Notes under the pieces: generated by a model | Told to the model about the DNA's origin: nothing | Databases searched by the model: none | Seen by the model: only the letters and a program-made list of their open reading frames with translations | Shown: piece after piece, positions 1-8,307 of the stretch | How the letters are laid out: every line of letters starts with the position of its first letter | How positions within the stretch are numbered: position 1 is the stretch's first letter | Translations under genes and position numbers: made by a program | Assembly (NCBI GenBank): GCA_029941905.1 | Contig: JAPYTQ010000005.1 | Location: 1 to 64,000, forward strand | Length of the DNA: 64,000 nt | Source: JAHRVQ01 sp029941905 | GTDB lineage: Bacteria > Pseudomonadota > Gammaproteobacteria > Pseudomonadales > Azotimanducaceae | Direction: 5' to 3'

Positions 1-51
1 GAAGGAACCGGATTTTGAATCCGGCGCGTCTACCAGTTCCGCCACCCCGGC
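1..51 (-). tRNA. tRNA-Leu (anticodon CAA), 5' part only
   Basis: Read on the minus strand, the tRNA begins at 51 and runs off the window at 1. The acceptor start, D-arm with GGTAGACGC, and the anticodon stem GGATT/AATCC around loop TTCAAAA are all visible, giving anticodon CAA. The long variable arm and T-arm lie outside the window. The D-loop and anticodon-loop layout match bacterial tRNA-Leu(CAA), which decodes UUG. Confidence 0.9.
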
Positions 52-66
52 ACGTCAGAGGCGGCG

Positions 67-95
67 ATTATAACGATCATCAACGACGATGTGAA
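67..95 (-). promoter_or_regulatory. sigma70-type promoter of the tRNA-Leu gene
   Basis: On the minus strand TTCACA (95-90) and TATAAT (72-67) are separated by exactly 17 bp, a near-consensus sigma70 promoter. Transcription would start near 60, about 9 nt before the mature tRNA 5' end. Confidence 0.75.
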
Positions 96-237
96 CAAAA
101 TCACGAGCCGAACCCCCTCAATTGACCACACAGCCTCACATCCCCATCTTTTAGAAAGTGATTTATTTATCAACCTGCCTGTATTCTAATCCCCACCCAA
201 TGCTGCCAATCAGCAATAACCAACAACAAAGACCCCA

Positions 238-1260
238 ATGAACACCAGTGACTTCGAATTCGATCTACCATCGCATCTCATTGCCAAATACCCCACGGCA
301 GAGCGCAGCGCCAGTCGATTGATGCACCTGGATGCCTCATCCGGCGAAATCAGCCATTATCACTTTCGAGACATAGTCGATCTCGTCAATGCAGAAGACC
401 TGATGGTATTCAACGATACCCGGGTAATTCCGGCGCGTTTCTTTGCGAAGAAGTTAACTGGCGGCAAGGTTGAAATCCTGCTGGAACGGCTGCTGGATGA
501 TGTCAGCGCGCTGGTGCAAATTCGAAGCAGTAAACCCCTCAAAGCCGGTGCGGTGCTGAAACTTGATGATTCTGACTACCAGTTAACGGTCAATGGCCGA
601 AATGATTCCTTTTACCGGGTTATATTCCCCCAGCCTGGTGTCCTCTCCATTGCCAATCAACTGGGCCATATGCCCTTACCCCCCTATATCGACCGGGCTG
701 ACGAGATCAGCGACCAGGAACGCTATCAAACCGTGTTTGCCGAAAAAGAAGGCGCGGTGGCTGCACCCACGGCAGGGCTACACTTTGATGATGCTGTCAT
801 TGAGCAACTAAAAAACAAAGGCGTAGCCAGCACAAAACTCACCCTGCATGTCGGCGCAGGTACCTTCAGCCCAGTGCGCGTGACCCGCCTGGAAGATCAT
901 GTCATGCACACGGAACAGATCGAGGTTAAAAAAGCTGTTTGTGACGCAGTCGCTGATTGCAATCGTCGCGACGGTCGAACCATCGCCGTGGGTACCACCA
1001 GTGTTCGCTCCCTTGAAACCGCTTCACGATCAGGCCAGTTAAAACCCTACCAGGGTGATACCAATATCTTTATCTACCCGGGCTACGAGTTTCAATCCGT
1101 CGATGCCGTGATTACCAACTTCCATTTGTCCGGTTCCACCTTGATGATGCTGGTGAGTGCGTTTGCGGGCATCGACAATATCAAACATGCCTACCAGGTC
1201 GCCATTGAGCAGCAGTACCGGTTTTTCAGTTACGGCGACGCAATGCTGATTACGCGTTAG
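238..1260 (+). CDS. queA: S-adenosylmethionine:tRNA ribosyltransferase-isomerase QueA
   Basis: 340 aa, normal for the family. QueA moves the ribosyl part of SAM onto preQ1 at the wobble base of tRNAs with GUN anticodons, making epoxyqueuosine; it is cytoplasmic. Family blocks are visible in order: YPTAERSASRLM (19-30), FNDTRVIPARF (58-68), GHMPLPPYI (143-151), GAVAAPTAGLHF (172-183), VGTTSVRSLE (about 253) and TNFHLSGSTLMMLVSAF near the C-terminus. The ATG at 238 is the only good start. It is followed by tgt, the enzyme acting just before it in the pathway, the usual queA-tgt pairing. The queA-tgt spacer contains an assembly gap. Confidence 0.97.
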   Translation: MNTSDFEFDLPSHLIAKYPTAERSASRLMHLDASSGEISHYHFRDIVDLVNAEDLMVFNDTRVIPARFFAKKLTGGKVEILLERLLDDVSALVQIRSSKPLKAGAVLKLDDSDYQLTVNGRNDSFYRVIFPQPGVLSIANQLGHMPLPPYIDRADEISDQERYQTVFAEKEGAVAAPTAGLHFDDAVIEQLKNKGVASTKLTLHVGAGTFSPVRVTRLEDHVMHTEQIEVKKAVCDAVADCNRRDGRTIAVGTTSVRSLETASRSGQLKPYQGDTNIFIYPGYEFQSVDAVITNFHLSGSTLMMLVSAFAGIDNIKHAYQVAIEQQYRFFSYGDAMLITR

Positions 1261-1271
1261 CGGCTGCGCTG

Positions 1272-1405
1272 ATGTGCTGCTCTAATGTNNNNNNNNNNNN
1301 NNNNNNNNNNNNNNNNNNNNNNNNNNNNNNNNNNNNNNNNNNNNNNNNNNNNNNNNNNNNNNNNNNNNNNNNNNNNNNNNNNNNNNNNATGTGCTGCTCT
1401 AATGT
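1272..1405. repeat. assembly gap (100 N) inside a probable 13-bp tandem array, queA-tgt spacer
   Basis: The same 17-mer (a 13-bp unit beginning ATGTGCTGCTCTA plus the first 4 bases of the next) lies immediately left (1272-1288) and right (1389-1405) of a run of exactly 100 N (1289-1388). This is what is expected when a tandem array is not resolved and a placeholder gap is inserted. True array length is unknown. Confidence 0.7.
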
Positions 1406-1441
1406 ATAGTGCACCGATTTTTAGGCAGGGGTAGACGCCAG

Positions 1442-2578
1442 TTGAAATTCCAGGTCAGTAAAACCGATGGTTCAGCCAGGCGAGGCCAGCTTGAACTCGC
1501 CCATGGCGTGGTGCAGACCCCGGTGTTTATGCCCTGCGGCACCTATGGCTCGGTAAAAGGGCTGATGCCGTCGACCCTGGATCAGATTGGCACTCAGATA
1601 CTGCTGGGCAATACCTTTCACCTGATGCTCCGTCCGGGTATGGACGCCATCAAGGCCCACGATGGCTTGCATCGGTTTATGCACTGGGACAAACCCATTT
1701 TGACGGATTCCGGTGGCTTCCAGGTGTTCAGCCTGGGTGATCTGCGCAAGATCACGGAGGCAGGGGTCAAGTTCAGGTCGCCCATCGATGGCAGTGAGGT
1801 GTTTCTTGATCCGGAAATTTCGATGCAGATCCAGGCTGACCTGAATGCAGATATCGCCATGGTGTTTGATGAATGCACACCTTACCCGGCAGAAAAAGCA
1901 ATCGTGCAGGATTCCATGGAATTATCCCTGCGCTGGGCGAAGCGGAGTCGTGATGCCTTTAATACCTTTAATACGGGCAATACGGGCAATGCTCTATTCG
2001 GAATAGTCCAGGGCGGTGTATTTACTAATCTACGTGATATTTCCCGGGAAGGGCTGGTGGATATTGGCTTTGACGGTTATGCCATTGGCGGTTTGTCCGT
2101 GGGCGAACCCAAAGACGAGATGATGGCCATGGTTGAACATGTGGCACCGCAACTGCCCCAGGACAAGCCGCGTTATCTGATGGGCGTCGGCACACCGAAG
2201 GATCTGGTGGAGTGCGTGGTGCGGGGTATCGATATGATGGATTGCGTCATGCCGACCCGCAATGCTCGCAACGGCCACCTGTTTACCAGCCAGGGGGTGG
2301 TGAAAATCCGTAATGCGGTGCATAAACTCGATGATTCAGCACTGGATCCTGACTGTGCCTGCTATACCTGCAAAAACTTCTCCCGGGGCTATCTGCACCA
2401 CCTGGACAAGTGCAAAGAGATACTGGGGCCGCAATTGAACAGCCTGCATAACCTGCATTATTACCACGCATTGATGGCCGGATTGCGCTCAGCCATTGAA
2501 ATTGGCGAACTTGATGCCCATATCTCTCAGATCTACGCGGGTTGGCGTGAAGAGAAGAGAAGCACCCATGACAGATAA
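1442..2578 (+). CDS. tgt: tRNA-guanine transglycosylase
   Basis: 378 aa from the TTG at 1442. Tgt exchanges guanine 34 of GUN-anticodon tRNAs for preQ1, the step before QueA. DSGGFQ places the general-base Asp at residue 89. GIDMMDCVMPTRNARNG carries the nucleophilic Asp (about 264-267). The zinc site is CACYTC followed by HH in YLHHL. The TTG start is chosen because it aligns with the usual KF-x-x-TDG N-terminus and is preceded by AGGGG at about 9 nt. A GTG at 1409 would add 11 residues unlike the family. Oddity: two adjacent 9-bp duplications (about 1958-1984) expand a surface loop to FNTFNTGNTGN before ALFGIVQGG. Confidence 0.95.
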   Translation: MKFQVSKTDGSARRGQLELAHGVVQTPVFMPCGTYGSVKGLMPSTLDQIGTQILLGNTFHLMLRPGMDAIKAHDGLHRFMHWDKPILTDSGGFQVFSLGDLRKITEAGVKFRSPIDGSEVFLDPEISMQIQADLNADIAMVFDECTPYPAEKAIVQDSMELSLRWAKRSRDAFNTFNTGNTGNALFGIVQGGVFTNLRDISREGLVDIGFDGYAIGGLSVGEPKDEMMAMVEHVAPQLPQDKPRYLMGVGTPKDLVECVVRGIDMMDCVMPTRNARNGHLFTSQGVVKIRNAVHKLDDSALDPDCACYTCKNFSRGYLHHLDKCKEILGPQLNSLHNLHYYHALMAGLRSAIEIGELDAHISQIYAGWREEKRSTHDR

Positions 2579-2650
2579 TACTGTTTGATATAGCCGCGTT
2601 GATTCGGGAGAATACGGCGCTTTCGCCGCAAAAAAGCGAAAAAGCCTGTT

Positions 2651-2680
2651 TTGCCCAAATGCATTAGCGCTGCATATAAT
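2651..2680 (+). promoter_or_regulatory. candidate sigma70 promoter for yajC-secDF
   Basis: TTGCCC (2651-2656) and TATAAT (2675-2680) are spaced 18 bp apart in the tgt-yajC spacer, about 80 bp before yajC. This suggests the export genes can be transcribed independently of queA-tgt. Confidence 0.5.
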
Positions 2681-2696
2681 AAGACGCTGCTTTGCA

Positions 2697-2735
2697 TGAT
2701 TTGGCACTGCTTTTAGTGATTTGGCACTGCTTTTA
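2697..2735 (+). repeat. 20-bp direct tandem duplication upstream of yajC
   Basis: TGATTTGGCACTGCTTTTA occurs at 2697-2715 and again at 2717-2735, identical over 19 bases with a 20-bp period. It lies between the candidate promoter and yajC, so it would be in the 5' leader of the yajC mRNA. Confidence 0.9.
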
Positions 2736-2760
2736 ACAAATAGAATGAGTCGAAGAAACT

Positions 2761-3096
2761 ATGATTATTGATTTCCTGATACCTAATGCAATGGCGGCCG
2801 GTGGCGTCATGGGCGGACTGCCCTTTGGCCCTGACATGTTTATCATCGTCGCCTTTGGCCTGGTGTTCTACTTTATTATCTGGCGGCCCCAGAGCAAGCG
2901 GGCAAAAGAACACAAGGAGCTTGTCGGTGGTATTGGCAAAGGCGATGAAATTGTCACCAATGGCGGTTTGATCGGCAAGGTCACCAAGGTGGATGATCAA
3001 TTTCTCCTCGTTGAAGTCGCCAATGGCGTTGAAGTTAGATTGCAAAAAGGCGCGATCTCCGCTGCCCTGCCGAAGGGCACCATCAAAAACATCTAG
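2761..3096 (+). CDS. yajC: preprotein translocase subunit YajC
   Basis: 111 aa, normal length. YajC is a small inner-membrane partner of SecDF that binds the SecYEG translocon. It has a short N-terminal segment, one hydrophobic helix (about 27-41, FIIVAFGLVFYFIIW), the hallmark RPQSKRAKEHKEL just after the membrane, and a cytoplasmic beta-rich domain with GDEIVTNGGLIGKV. It lies 18 bp before secD in the standard yajC-secD-secF order. Confidence 0.97.
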   Translation: MIIDFLIPNAMAAGGVMGGLPFGPDMFIIVAFGLVFYFIIWRPQSKRAKEHKELVGGIGKGDEIVTNGGLIGKVTKVDDQFLLVEVANGVEVRLQKGAISAALPKGTIKNI

Positions 3097-3114
3097 ACCA
3101 GTTAGGTAACTCCT

Positions 3115-4965
3115 GTGATAAACAAGTATCCGTTATGGAAAAACCTGATCGTGGTGGGTGCCATTGCACTGGGCATCGTCTATTCCCTGCCGAATGTTTA
3201 CCCCCCGGATTTTGCTATTCAGGTGTCAATGGAGGCCAGCGGCGAGCTGGTGGACGTAGCAGCGCTCGATACAACGAAAAAGACCCTCGACGGTGCCGGG
3301 CTCGAGTATTTCGATGCTGAGATCGTCAAGGGCAATGTCCTGGTTCGTTTTCCGGATGACACAACCCAGCTGAAGGCCAAGCCACTGGTGGAACGCGCTA
3401 TACATGATCTGCCCAATGATTATGTAGTGGCGTTGACGTCGGCGGATTCAACGCCTGACTGGCTGACGAGTATTAGGGCAGAGCCCATGAAATATGGTCT
3501 GGATCTGCGCGGCGGGATGCACTTTTTGATGGAGGTGGACACCGAGTCCGTTGTCACCAATCGGATCGAGAATCTGGGAACTGACGTCAAGCGGCAACTG
3601 CGGGAGGAAAAGCTGCGTTACAAGTCAGTCGAGTCCCCGAGTCGCGGTGTGCTGGTGATCTCCTTTGCCAATGAAGATATTCGCGATGCCGCCAGGACCC
3701 TGCTTGAATCCCAGTACATCGAATTTCAATTTTCCAACACGAGTGGCGAATTGCCCTCCATTACGTTGATCATGACCCAGAATGCCATTGACGAGGTTGA
3801 GGATTTTGCCATCTCCCAGAACCTGCAGACAATTCGCAACCGGGTGAATGAGCTCGGCGTATCAGAACCGTTAGTTCAGCGCCTGGGCCGAAATCGCATC
3901 GTCGTCGACCTGCCCGGTGTGCAGGACCCGACCATTGCGAAAAAGATCCTTGGCAAGGTGGCGACCCTCGAATTCCGTTTTGAGGCGCTGCCCAATGCAC
4001 CCCGGTCCACCACCATTACATTTGACTACGAGGGCCGTCCGGCTGAGCTGGAGCGCAATATTATTATTCGCGGTGAACGGGTGGTAGATGCCCAGGTTGG
4101 CTTTGATCCCGAATCGGGCTTGCCCCAGACTAATATCACCCTCGACAGTGAAGGCGGTAACCTGATGCATCGGGCGACGCGCAACAATGTCGGTCGTCGT
4201 CTGGGTGTGGTGTTTATTGAAACAAAATCAGATGACACCTACCGCCTCGTTAATGGCGAGGAAGTTAAAGAATCGGTTCGTCGCACCCAGAAAAAGGTGA
4301 TCAGCCTGGCGCGGGTGCAATCGGCCCTGGGGGTTAAGTTCAGGGTCACCGGTTTACAGGCCGGTGAAGCCCGGGATCTGGCCTTGCTGCTGCGTGCCGG
4401 TGCGCTGGCTGCAGACATGTATATCGTCGAGGAACGCACCGTGGGCGCCAGTATGGGTCAGGAAAATGTTGAGCAGGGGGCGACCTCGGTTGCTGTCGGT
4501 CTGGTGTTGGTGCTGTTGTTCATGCTGGGGTACTACAAGGTGTTTGGTATTGCCGCCAATCTCGCCCTGCTGATAAACCTGGTCTTGCTGGTGGCGGTCA
4601 TGTCGGGTATTTCGGCCACACTGACCCTGCCGGGCATCGCTGGTATTGTCCTCACCGTGGGTATGGCGGTGGACGCCAATGTGTTGATTTTTTCGCGGAT
4701 AAAGGAAGAGCTGAAAAACGGCCTTTCGCCCCAGGCAGCCATCAATGCAGGTTTTGAGCGGGCGTTTACGACGATTCTGGATGCTAACCTGACGACCCTG
4801 GTGGTGGCGGTTATTCTCTACAGTATTGGCACCAGTGCGGTTAAAGGCTTTGCCATTACCTTGTCCATTGGCATTCTCACGTCCATGTTTACTGCCCTGA
4901 TGTGCAGCCGCGCGTTTATCAATTTGATTTACGGTGGCCGCAATATCAAGAAGCTGGCAATTTAA
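3115..4965 (+). CDS. secD: protein translocase subunit SecD
   Basis: 616 aa from a GTG start preceded by TTAGGTAAC. SecD works with SecF to drive late protein export using the proton gradient. An N-terminal membrane helix (about 9-25) is followed by a large periplasmic region including YGLDLRGGMHFLMEVD (about 124-139). Five clustered C-terminal helices begin near residue 450, with GMAVDANVLIFSRIKEEL, the SecD/RND signature, between helices. The C-terminus NLIYGGRNIKKLAI is typical. secF follows after 22 bp. Confidence 0.98.
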   Translation: MINKYPLWKNLIVVGAIALGIVYSLPNVYPPDFAIQVSMEASGELVDVAALDTTKKTLDGAGLEYFDAEIVKGNVLVRFPDDTTQLKAKPLVERAIHDLPNDYVVALTSADSTPDWLTSIRAEPMKYGLDLRGGMHFLMEVDTESVVTNRIENLGTDVKRQLREEKLRYKSVESPSRGVLVISFANEDIRDAARTLLESQYIEFQFSNTSGELPSITLIMTQNAIDEVEDFAISQNLQTIRNRVNELGVSEPLVQRLGRNRIVVDLPGVQDPTIAKKILGKVATLEFRFEALPNAPRSTTITFDYEGRPAELERNIIIRGERVVDAQVGFDPESGLPQTNITLDSEGGNLMHRATRNNVGRRLGVVFIETKSDDTYRLVNGEEVKESVRRTQKKVISLARVQSALGVKFRVTGLQAGEARDLALLLRAGALAADMYIVEERTVGASMGQENVEQGATSVAVGLVLVLLFMLGYYKVFGIAANLALLINLVLLVAVMSGISATLTLPGIAGIVLTVGMAVDANVLIFSRIKEELKNGLSPQAAINAGFERAFTTILDANLTTLVVAVILYSIGTSAVKGFAITLSIGILTSMFTALMCSRAFINLIYGGRNIKKLAI

Positions 4966-4987
4966 GGAACAGGTTTGGTACTGAACT

Positions 4988-5932
4988 ATGGCGTTTGAAA
5001 CTTTCAATATCGATTTTATGGGCTACCGCAAAATAGCCGCGGTTATCTCCACCATTCTGGTTGTAATCTCCATTGGGTCCCTGGCGATATTCCAGGTGAA
5101 CTGGGGCCTGGATTTTACCGGCGGCAGCCTGGTTGAGGTCGAGTATGAAGAATCAACTTCACCGGATCTTATCCGGCAGCAGCTCGATGCCGCCGGTTAT
5201 GAAGGTCATGTGGTGCAGTATTTTGGGTCAACCCGGGACATTCTGGTTCGTATCCCACCCCAGGATAACCTGACCGTGGTGGAAAACGCCGAACTCGGGG
5301 CGCGGATTGTAGAAACGTTAAGGGCGGCGACTGATTCCAACGTTGAATTGCGCCGTACCGAGTTTGTTGGCCCGGCGGTGGGTGATGAACTCATGAATCA
5401 GGGTGGCCTGGGCATGCTGACCGCGCTTGCGGCGGTGATGCTCTACATTGCGTTCCGGTTCCAGTTGAAATTTGCCATCGGTGCGGTGGTTGCATTGCTG
5501 CATGACGTGCTTATTACCCTTGGGGTGTTTTCGATTGTCCGTTGGGATTTTGACTTAACCGTGGTGGCCGCATTACTGGCCGTCATTGGTTACTCCCTCA
5601 ATGACACGATTGTGGTCTCAGACAGAATTCGTGAGAACTTTCGCAAGATCCGCCGCAGCTCGCCGATAGAAATCATTAACACGTCACTGAACCAGACACT
5701 GGGCCGGACGCTGGTGACGTCTTTTACCACCTTGCTGGTGCTGTTCGCGTTATTGATTTTGGGCGGCGAGATGATCCGCGGCTTTGCCATTGGATTGATC
5801 CTGGGCGTGTTTATCGGTACCTATTCGTCAATCTATATTGCGGCGAACGTGTTGCTGGCGCTGCGCATTACCAAGGATGACCTGGCGATTCCGATTAAGG
5901 AAGGTGCGGAAGATCCGGATATGATGAACTAG
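4988..5932 (+). CDS. secF: protein translocase subunit SecF
   Basis: 314 aa, normal length. It is the smaller half of the SecDF pump. FDFTGG-type motif (GLDFTGGSLVEVEY) follows the first membrane helix. Five further helices end in a cytoplasmic tail. The conserved VIGYSLNDTIVVSDRIREN segment matches the SecF signature. It ends 22 bp before the end of suhB on the opposite strand, so the two operons converge. Confidence 0.98.
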   Translation: MAFETFNIDFMGYRKIAAVISTILVVISIGSLAIFQVNWGLDFTGGSLVEVEYEESTSPDLIRQQLDAAGYEGHVVQYFGSTRDILVRIPPQDNLTVVENAELGARIVETLRAATDSNVELRRTEFVGPAVGDELMNQGGLGMLTALAAVMLYIAFRFQLKFAIGAVVALLHDVLITLGVFSIVRWDFDLTVVAALLAVIGYSLNDTIVVSDRIRENFRKIRRSSPIEIINTSLNQTLGRTLVTSFTTLLVLFALLILGGEMIRGFAIGLILGVFIGTYSSIYIAANVLLALRITKDDLAIPIKEGAEDPDMMN

Positions 5933-5954
5933 GGGCGCGCTGATTAACTGGAAA

Positions 5955-6767
5955 TTAGCTGGCTTCACCTGAGGCCGGTGTCGCCAGGTGCTTCTTAACG
6001 ACTGTGGTGAGCCCCTTGAATATCTTCGGCGTGCCCGCCACGATATTGCCGCTTTTCAGATGATTCGCACCACCATCAAAATCACCTAGCAATCCACCGG
6101 TTTCAAGCACCATCAATGCTCCGGCAGCCATATCCCACAACTGGAGCTCGCGCGTCCACATGCCATCCAGTCGACCTGCGGCGACATAGGCCAGATCCAG
6201 TGCTGCGCTGCCGGACTGGCGCATTACAGCGCCTTGAGCCAATAGATGGCCGTACACAGCTGTCTGCTGTTCAGCAACCTCTGCGTTACCCCGGCCGCCG
6301 GTTGCAATCAGGGCACCATCAAAGTCCTTGGTTGAATTGGCACGAAGCCGCTGGCCGTTCAAATGGCAGCCTTTACCTCTGCTGGCGACAAATTCTTCCT
6401 GCCGCATTGGGTCGAGGATAATCCCATGTTCCAGTTTTCCCTTGTGGAGGCAGGCGATGGAGATACAGAAATGCGGCAGGTTGTGAATAAAGTTGTTGGT
6501 ACCATCAATGGGATCAATCACCCAGGTGTATTCCGCGTCTGTAACCTCCGTGTTGGCAATATTTTCTTCGCCGGTAAAAGTATGGTCAGGATAGGTCGCC
6601 TGTAGTGATTCAATGATGATCCGCTCTGAATCCTTGTCAATATTGGTGACGTAATCGTTGTGGCCTTTTTCGGCAACCTTGATCAGGTCCGGCCGGTCAA
6701 AGGCCCGGGCAATATGTTGCCCGGCAAGGCGCGCTGCCCGCAGGGCCATGTTAGCCATCGGTTGCAT
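5955..6767 (-). CDS. suhB: inositol-1-monophosphatase family protein SuhB
   Basis: 270 aa. Mg-dependent sugar-phosphate phosphatase. SuhB homologues also join the rRNA transcription antitermination complex. Metal-site motifs are present: GEE (about 71), WVIDPIDGTNNFIHNLP (about 91-107) and the C-terminal WDMAAG. It is divergent from trmJ, the arrangement also seen in enterobacteria, which supports suhB rather than a paralogue such as cysQ. Confidence 0.93.
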   Translation of the reverse strand: MQPMANMALRAARLAGQHIARAFDRPDLIKVAEKGHNDYVTNIDKDSERIIIESLQATYPDHTFTGEENIANTEVTDAEYTWVIDPIDGTNNFIHNLPHFCISIACLHKGKLEHGIILDPMRQEEFVASRGKGCHLNGQRLRANSTKDFDGALIATGGRGNAEVAEQQTAVYGHLLAQGAVMRQSGSAALDLAYVAAGRLDGMWTRELQLWDMAAGALMVLETGGLLGDFDGGANHLKSGNIVAGTPKIFKGLTTVVKKHLATPASGEAS

Positions 6768-7139
6768 AATGTGGGTTCCGATCCAGTGAAAGGTTGATTG
6801 TTAAAGAGCGAGTTTTGTTGGGCGCGCATTCTAGCAGTAAAAACTGAGGATTTCTCATAGGGCTTGAATTAGAGGGGGTTCCTTTCCTTGGGGGCCCCAG
6901 ATGCGCACTCGGCAAGGGCTCGGCGCCCCCGGTTCAATGCTCTGGAAAGGGACCTCCTCCCAACTCAACGCTCTTACCGTTATTTACTTGAGGTATTTGA
7001 CCGAAAATAGGTGGCGTCAAAATGTGGGTATGGATGTAAGCACTAAATAGTAGGGCGCGCGGGGGCGGGCAGTTGCCCAAAGCTGATTAGTGTAGAATCC
7101 AGTTATTATCCAGTACCAAAATTCCAAAAGAGCATCACC
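6768..7139. other. suhB-trmJ divergent spacer (372 bp)
   Basis: The spacer contains no credible gene. It holds the imperfect inverted repeat at 6862-6970 and a TAGAAT (7093-7098) that could be a -10 box for trmJ, but no well-spaced -35 box accompanies it. Confidence 0.6.
6862..6970. repeat. imperfect inverted repeat, about 109 bp, MITE/REP-like
   Basis: The left arm (6862-6887, ending GGTTCCTTTCC) pairs with the right arm (6944-6970, starting GGAAAGGGACCTCCTCCC and ending CAACTCAACG) over about 26 bp with a few mismatches and one indel. The interior is G+C-rich with CTCGGCGCCCCCGGTTCAA. Arm-like sequence recurs at 40094-40125, and the core resembles part of the element at 61536-61677. Confidence 0.6.
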
Positions 7140-7961
7140 TTGTCTTCTTCTGAATCAACTACTTCTCCTGAAAAGCTGTTCCCCAATGTTCGTATTGTGT
7201 TGGTGGAAACAACTCATCCGGGCAATATTGGCGCCGCTGCCAGGGCCATGAAGAATATGGGTGTAACCCGTTTGTATCTGGTCAATCCGCGTATGTTTCC
7301 CAACGAAAAGGCAGTCTGGCGTTCAGCCAGTGCTGAGGATGTGGTGCACCAGGCGACGGTGGTGCAGAGTCTCGACGATGCATTGCAAGGCTGTCAGTTG
7401 GTCATCGGTACTTCTGCCCGTGATCGGCGGATTCCCTGGCCGATGCTTGAACCCAGGAGTTGCGGAGAGAAGGTGAATGCGGAGCAATCGAGCGGTAAGG
7501 AAGTGGCGATTGTATTTGGCCGCGAGGCTCATGGGCTTAAGAATGAAGAACTTCAGAAATGCCACTTCCACGTCAATATCCCGACCGGTGAAGCCTACAG
7601 CTCGCTTAATCTGGGGATGGCGGTACAAGTCATTACTTATGAGATTCTGCAGGCCAGGCTGAATCATGCACTGCACGAGACGCCCGGCGAAAAGAGAGAT
7701 GCATCCCCTGCCCCGGATCAAGCCTGGGATATGGATTACGCTGATTCAGAAGCCGTGGAACACTTTTTTACCCATCTGGAAGAAACCCTGATCGAAGTCG
7801 GGTTCCATGATCCGCAGAACCCGAGGCAATTACTCACCCGTCTAAGAAGGATGTTCAACAGAATCCGTATGGACCGGATGGAGGTCAACATCCTCAGGGG
7901 ATTTTTGACGGCGATTAACAAACTGTCCGCCAAAAAGGGTTCGGAGCGAAATAACTCCTAG
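7140..7961 (+). CDS. trmJ: tRNA (cytidine/uridine-2'-O-)-methyltransferase TrmJ
   Basis: 273 aa from a TTG start preceded by AAAGAG. TrmJ methylates the 2'-OH of residue 32 in several tRNAs using SAM bound in a SPOUT knot. Visible motifs are VLVETTHPGNIGAAARAMKNMG (split by family as HPGNIGAAARAMK), VFGREAHGL and SSLNLGMAVQVITYE, the knot segment. The C-terminal tail EVNILRGFLTAIN is the conserved family end. It lies directly upstream of the isc genes, as in enterobacteria. A degraded second copy of its tail follows at 7996. Confidence 0.95.
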   Translation: MSSSESTTSPEKLFPNVRIVLVETTHPGNIGAAARAMKNMGVTRLYLVNPRMFPNEKAVWRSASAEDVVHQATVVQSLDDALQGCQLVIGTSARDRRIPWPMLEPRSCGEKVNAEQSSGKEVAIVFGREAHGLKNEELQKCHFHVNIPTGEAYSSLNLGMAVQVITYEILQARLNHALHETPGEKRDASPAPDQAWDMDYADSEAVEHFFTHLEETLIEVGFHDPQNPRQLLTRLRRMFNRIRMDRMEVNILRGFLTAINKLSAKKGSERNNS

Positions 7962-7995
7962 GAAAATAGATGGTAGGAGTGTTGAGCTGGGATGG

Positions 7996-8076
7996 ATGGA
8001 GGTCAACATCCTTCGGGAGTTCTTAACCGCTAAAAACAAACTGTCTTCAACAATTGGTTTCGCACGAGATAAGTAG
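7996..8076 (+). pseudogene. degenerate duplicate of the trmJ 3' end
   Basis: The 26-codon frame starts MEVNILREFLTAKNKLSS and ends in TAG at 8074-8076. It closely matches the last 27 codons of trmJ (7878-7961, MEVNILRGFLTAINKLSA). The two copies are 118 bp apart and have diverged by substitutions and small indels, so this is an old partial tandem duplication. No start signal supports its translation. Confidence 0.8.
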
Positions 8077-8129
8077 CGTCGGAAATAGGCAGTAAGAGGG
8101 ACAAGGTGAAATCTCGCGTTGCTCCGCTA

Positions 8130-8179
8130 TTACCCGACTAAATTAGTCAGTTAAATGGTTGACTAAAAAAGTCGGGTAT
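8130..8179 (+). promoter_or_regulatory. two abutting type 1 IscR binding sites
   Basis: Site 1 (8130-8154) and site 2 (8155-8179) each fit the 25-bp type 1 IscR pattern: GACT, 5 A/T-rich bases, AGTC, with pyrimidine-rich left and purine-rich right flanks. Site 1 reads CCCGACTAAATTAGTCAGTT and site 2 reads GGTTGACTAAAAAAGTCGGG. They are exactly contiguous. Family knowledge: [2Fe-2S]-IscR binds such sites to repress its own operon. Confidence 0.88.
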
Positions 8180-8187
8180 TACATAAT
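8159..8187 (+). promoter_or_regulatory. isc operon promoter
   Basis: TTGACT (8159-8164), 17 bp, CATAAT (8182-8187). The -35 box is part of IscR site 2, so bound IscR would exclude RNA polymerase. The predicted transcript has a leader of about 115 nt before iscR that contains the palindrome at 8243-8287. Confidence 0.75.
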
Positions 8188-8242
8188 TCGTAGCCCCGGT
8201 GAGTGCTGGTTTTCAGGCGCTTTGGACTGATCATATTGAGAA

Positions 8243-8287
8243 GGAATCTCTGATTTAGGTTGGTATGCCGCACTAATCAGAGCTTCC
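8243..8287 (+). repeat. 45-bp palindromic repeat, copy 1 (iscR leader)
   Basis: GGAATCTCTGATT (8243-8255) pairs with AATCAGAGCTTCC (8275-8287), with one mismatch, around an interior containing GGTATGCCGC. The reverse complement of the whole unit matches 60211-60255 with few changes, including the interior as GCGGCATACC. It is therefore a dispersed element rather than a chance hairpin. Confidence 0.8.
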
Positions 8288-8307
8288 ATAGATCACAGGT
8301 ACAAATT

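Noticed and set aside
2612..2632. CGGCG/CGCCG hairpin after tgt as a terminator
   Set aside because: It is followed by A residues, not T, on the plus strand, and there is no gene ending on the minus strand to use it.
4354..5007. 217-codon open frame antisense to the secD end
   Set aside because: Very Gln/His/Asn-rich translation typical of a reverse-strand shadow of a membrane gene.
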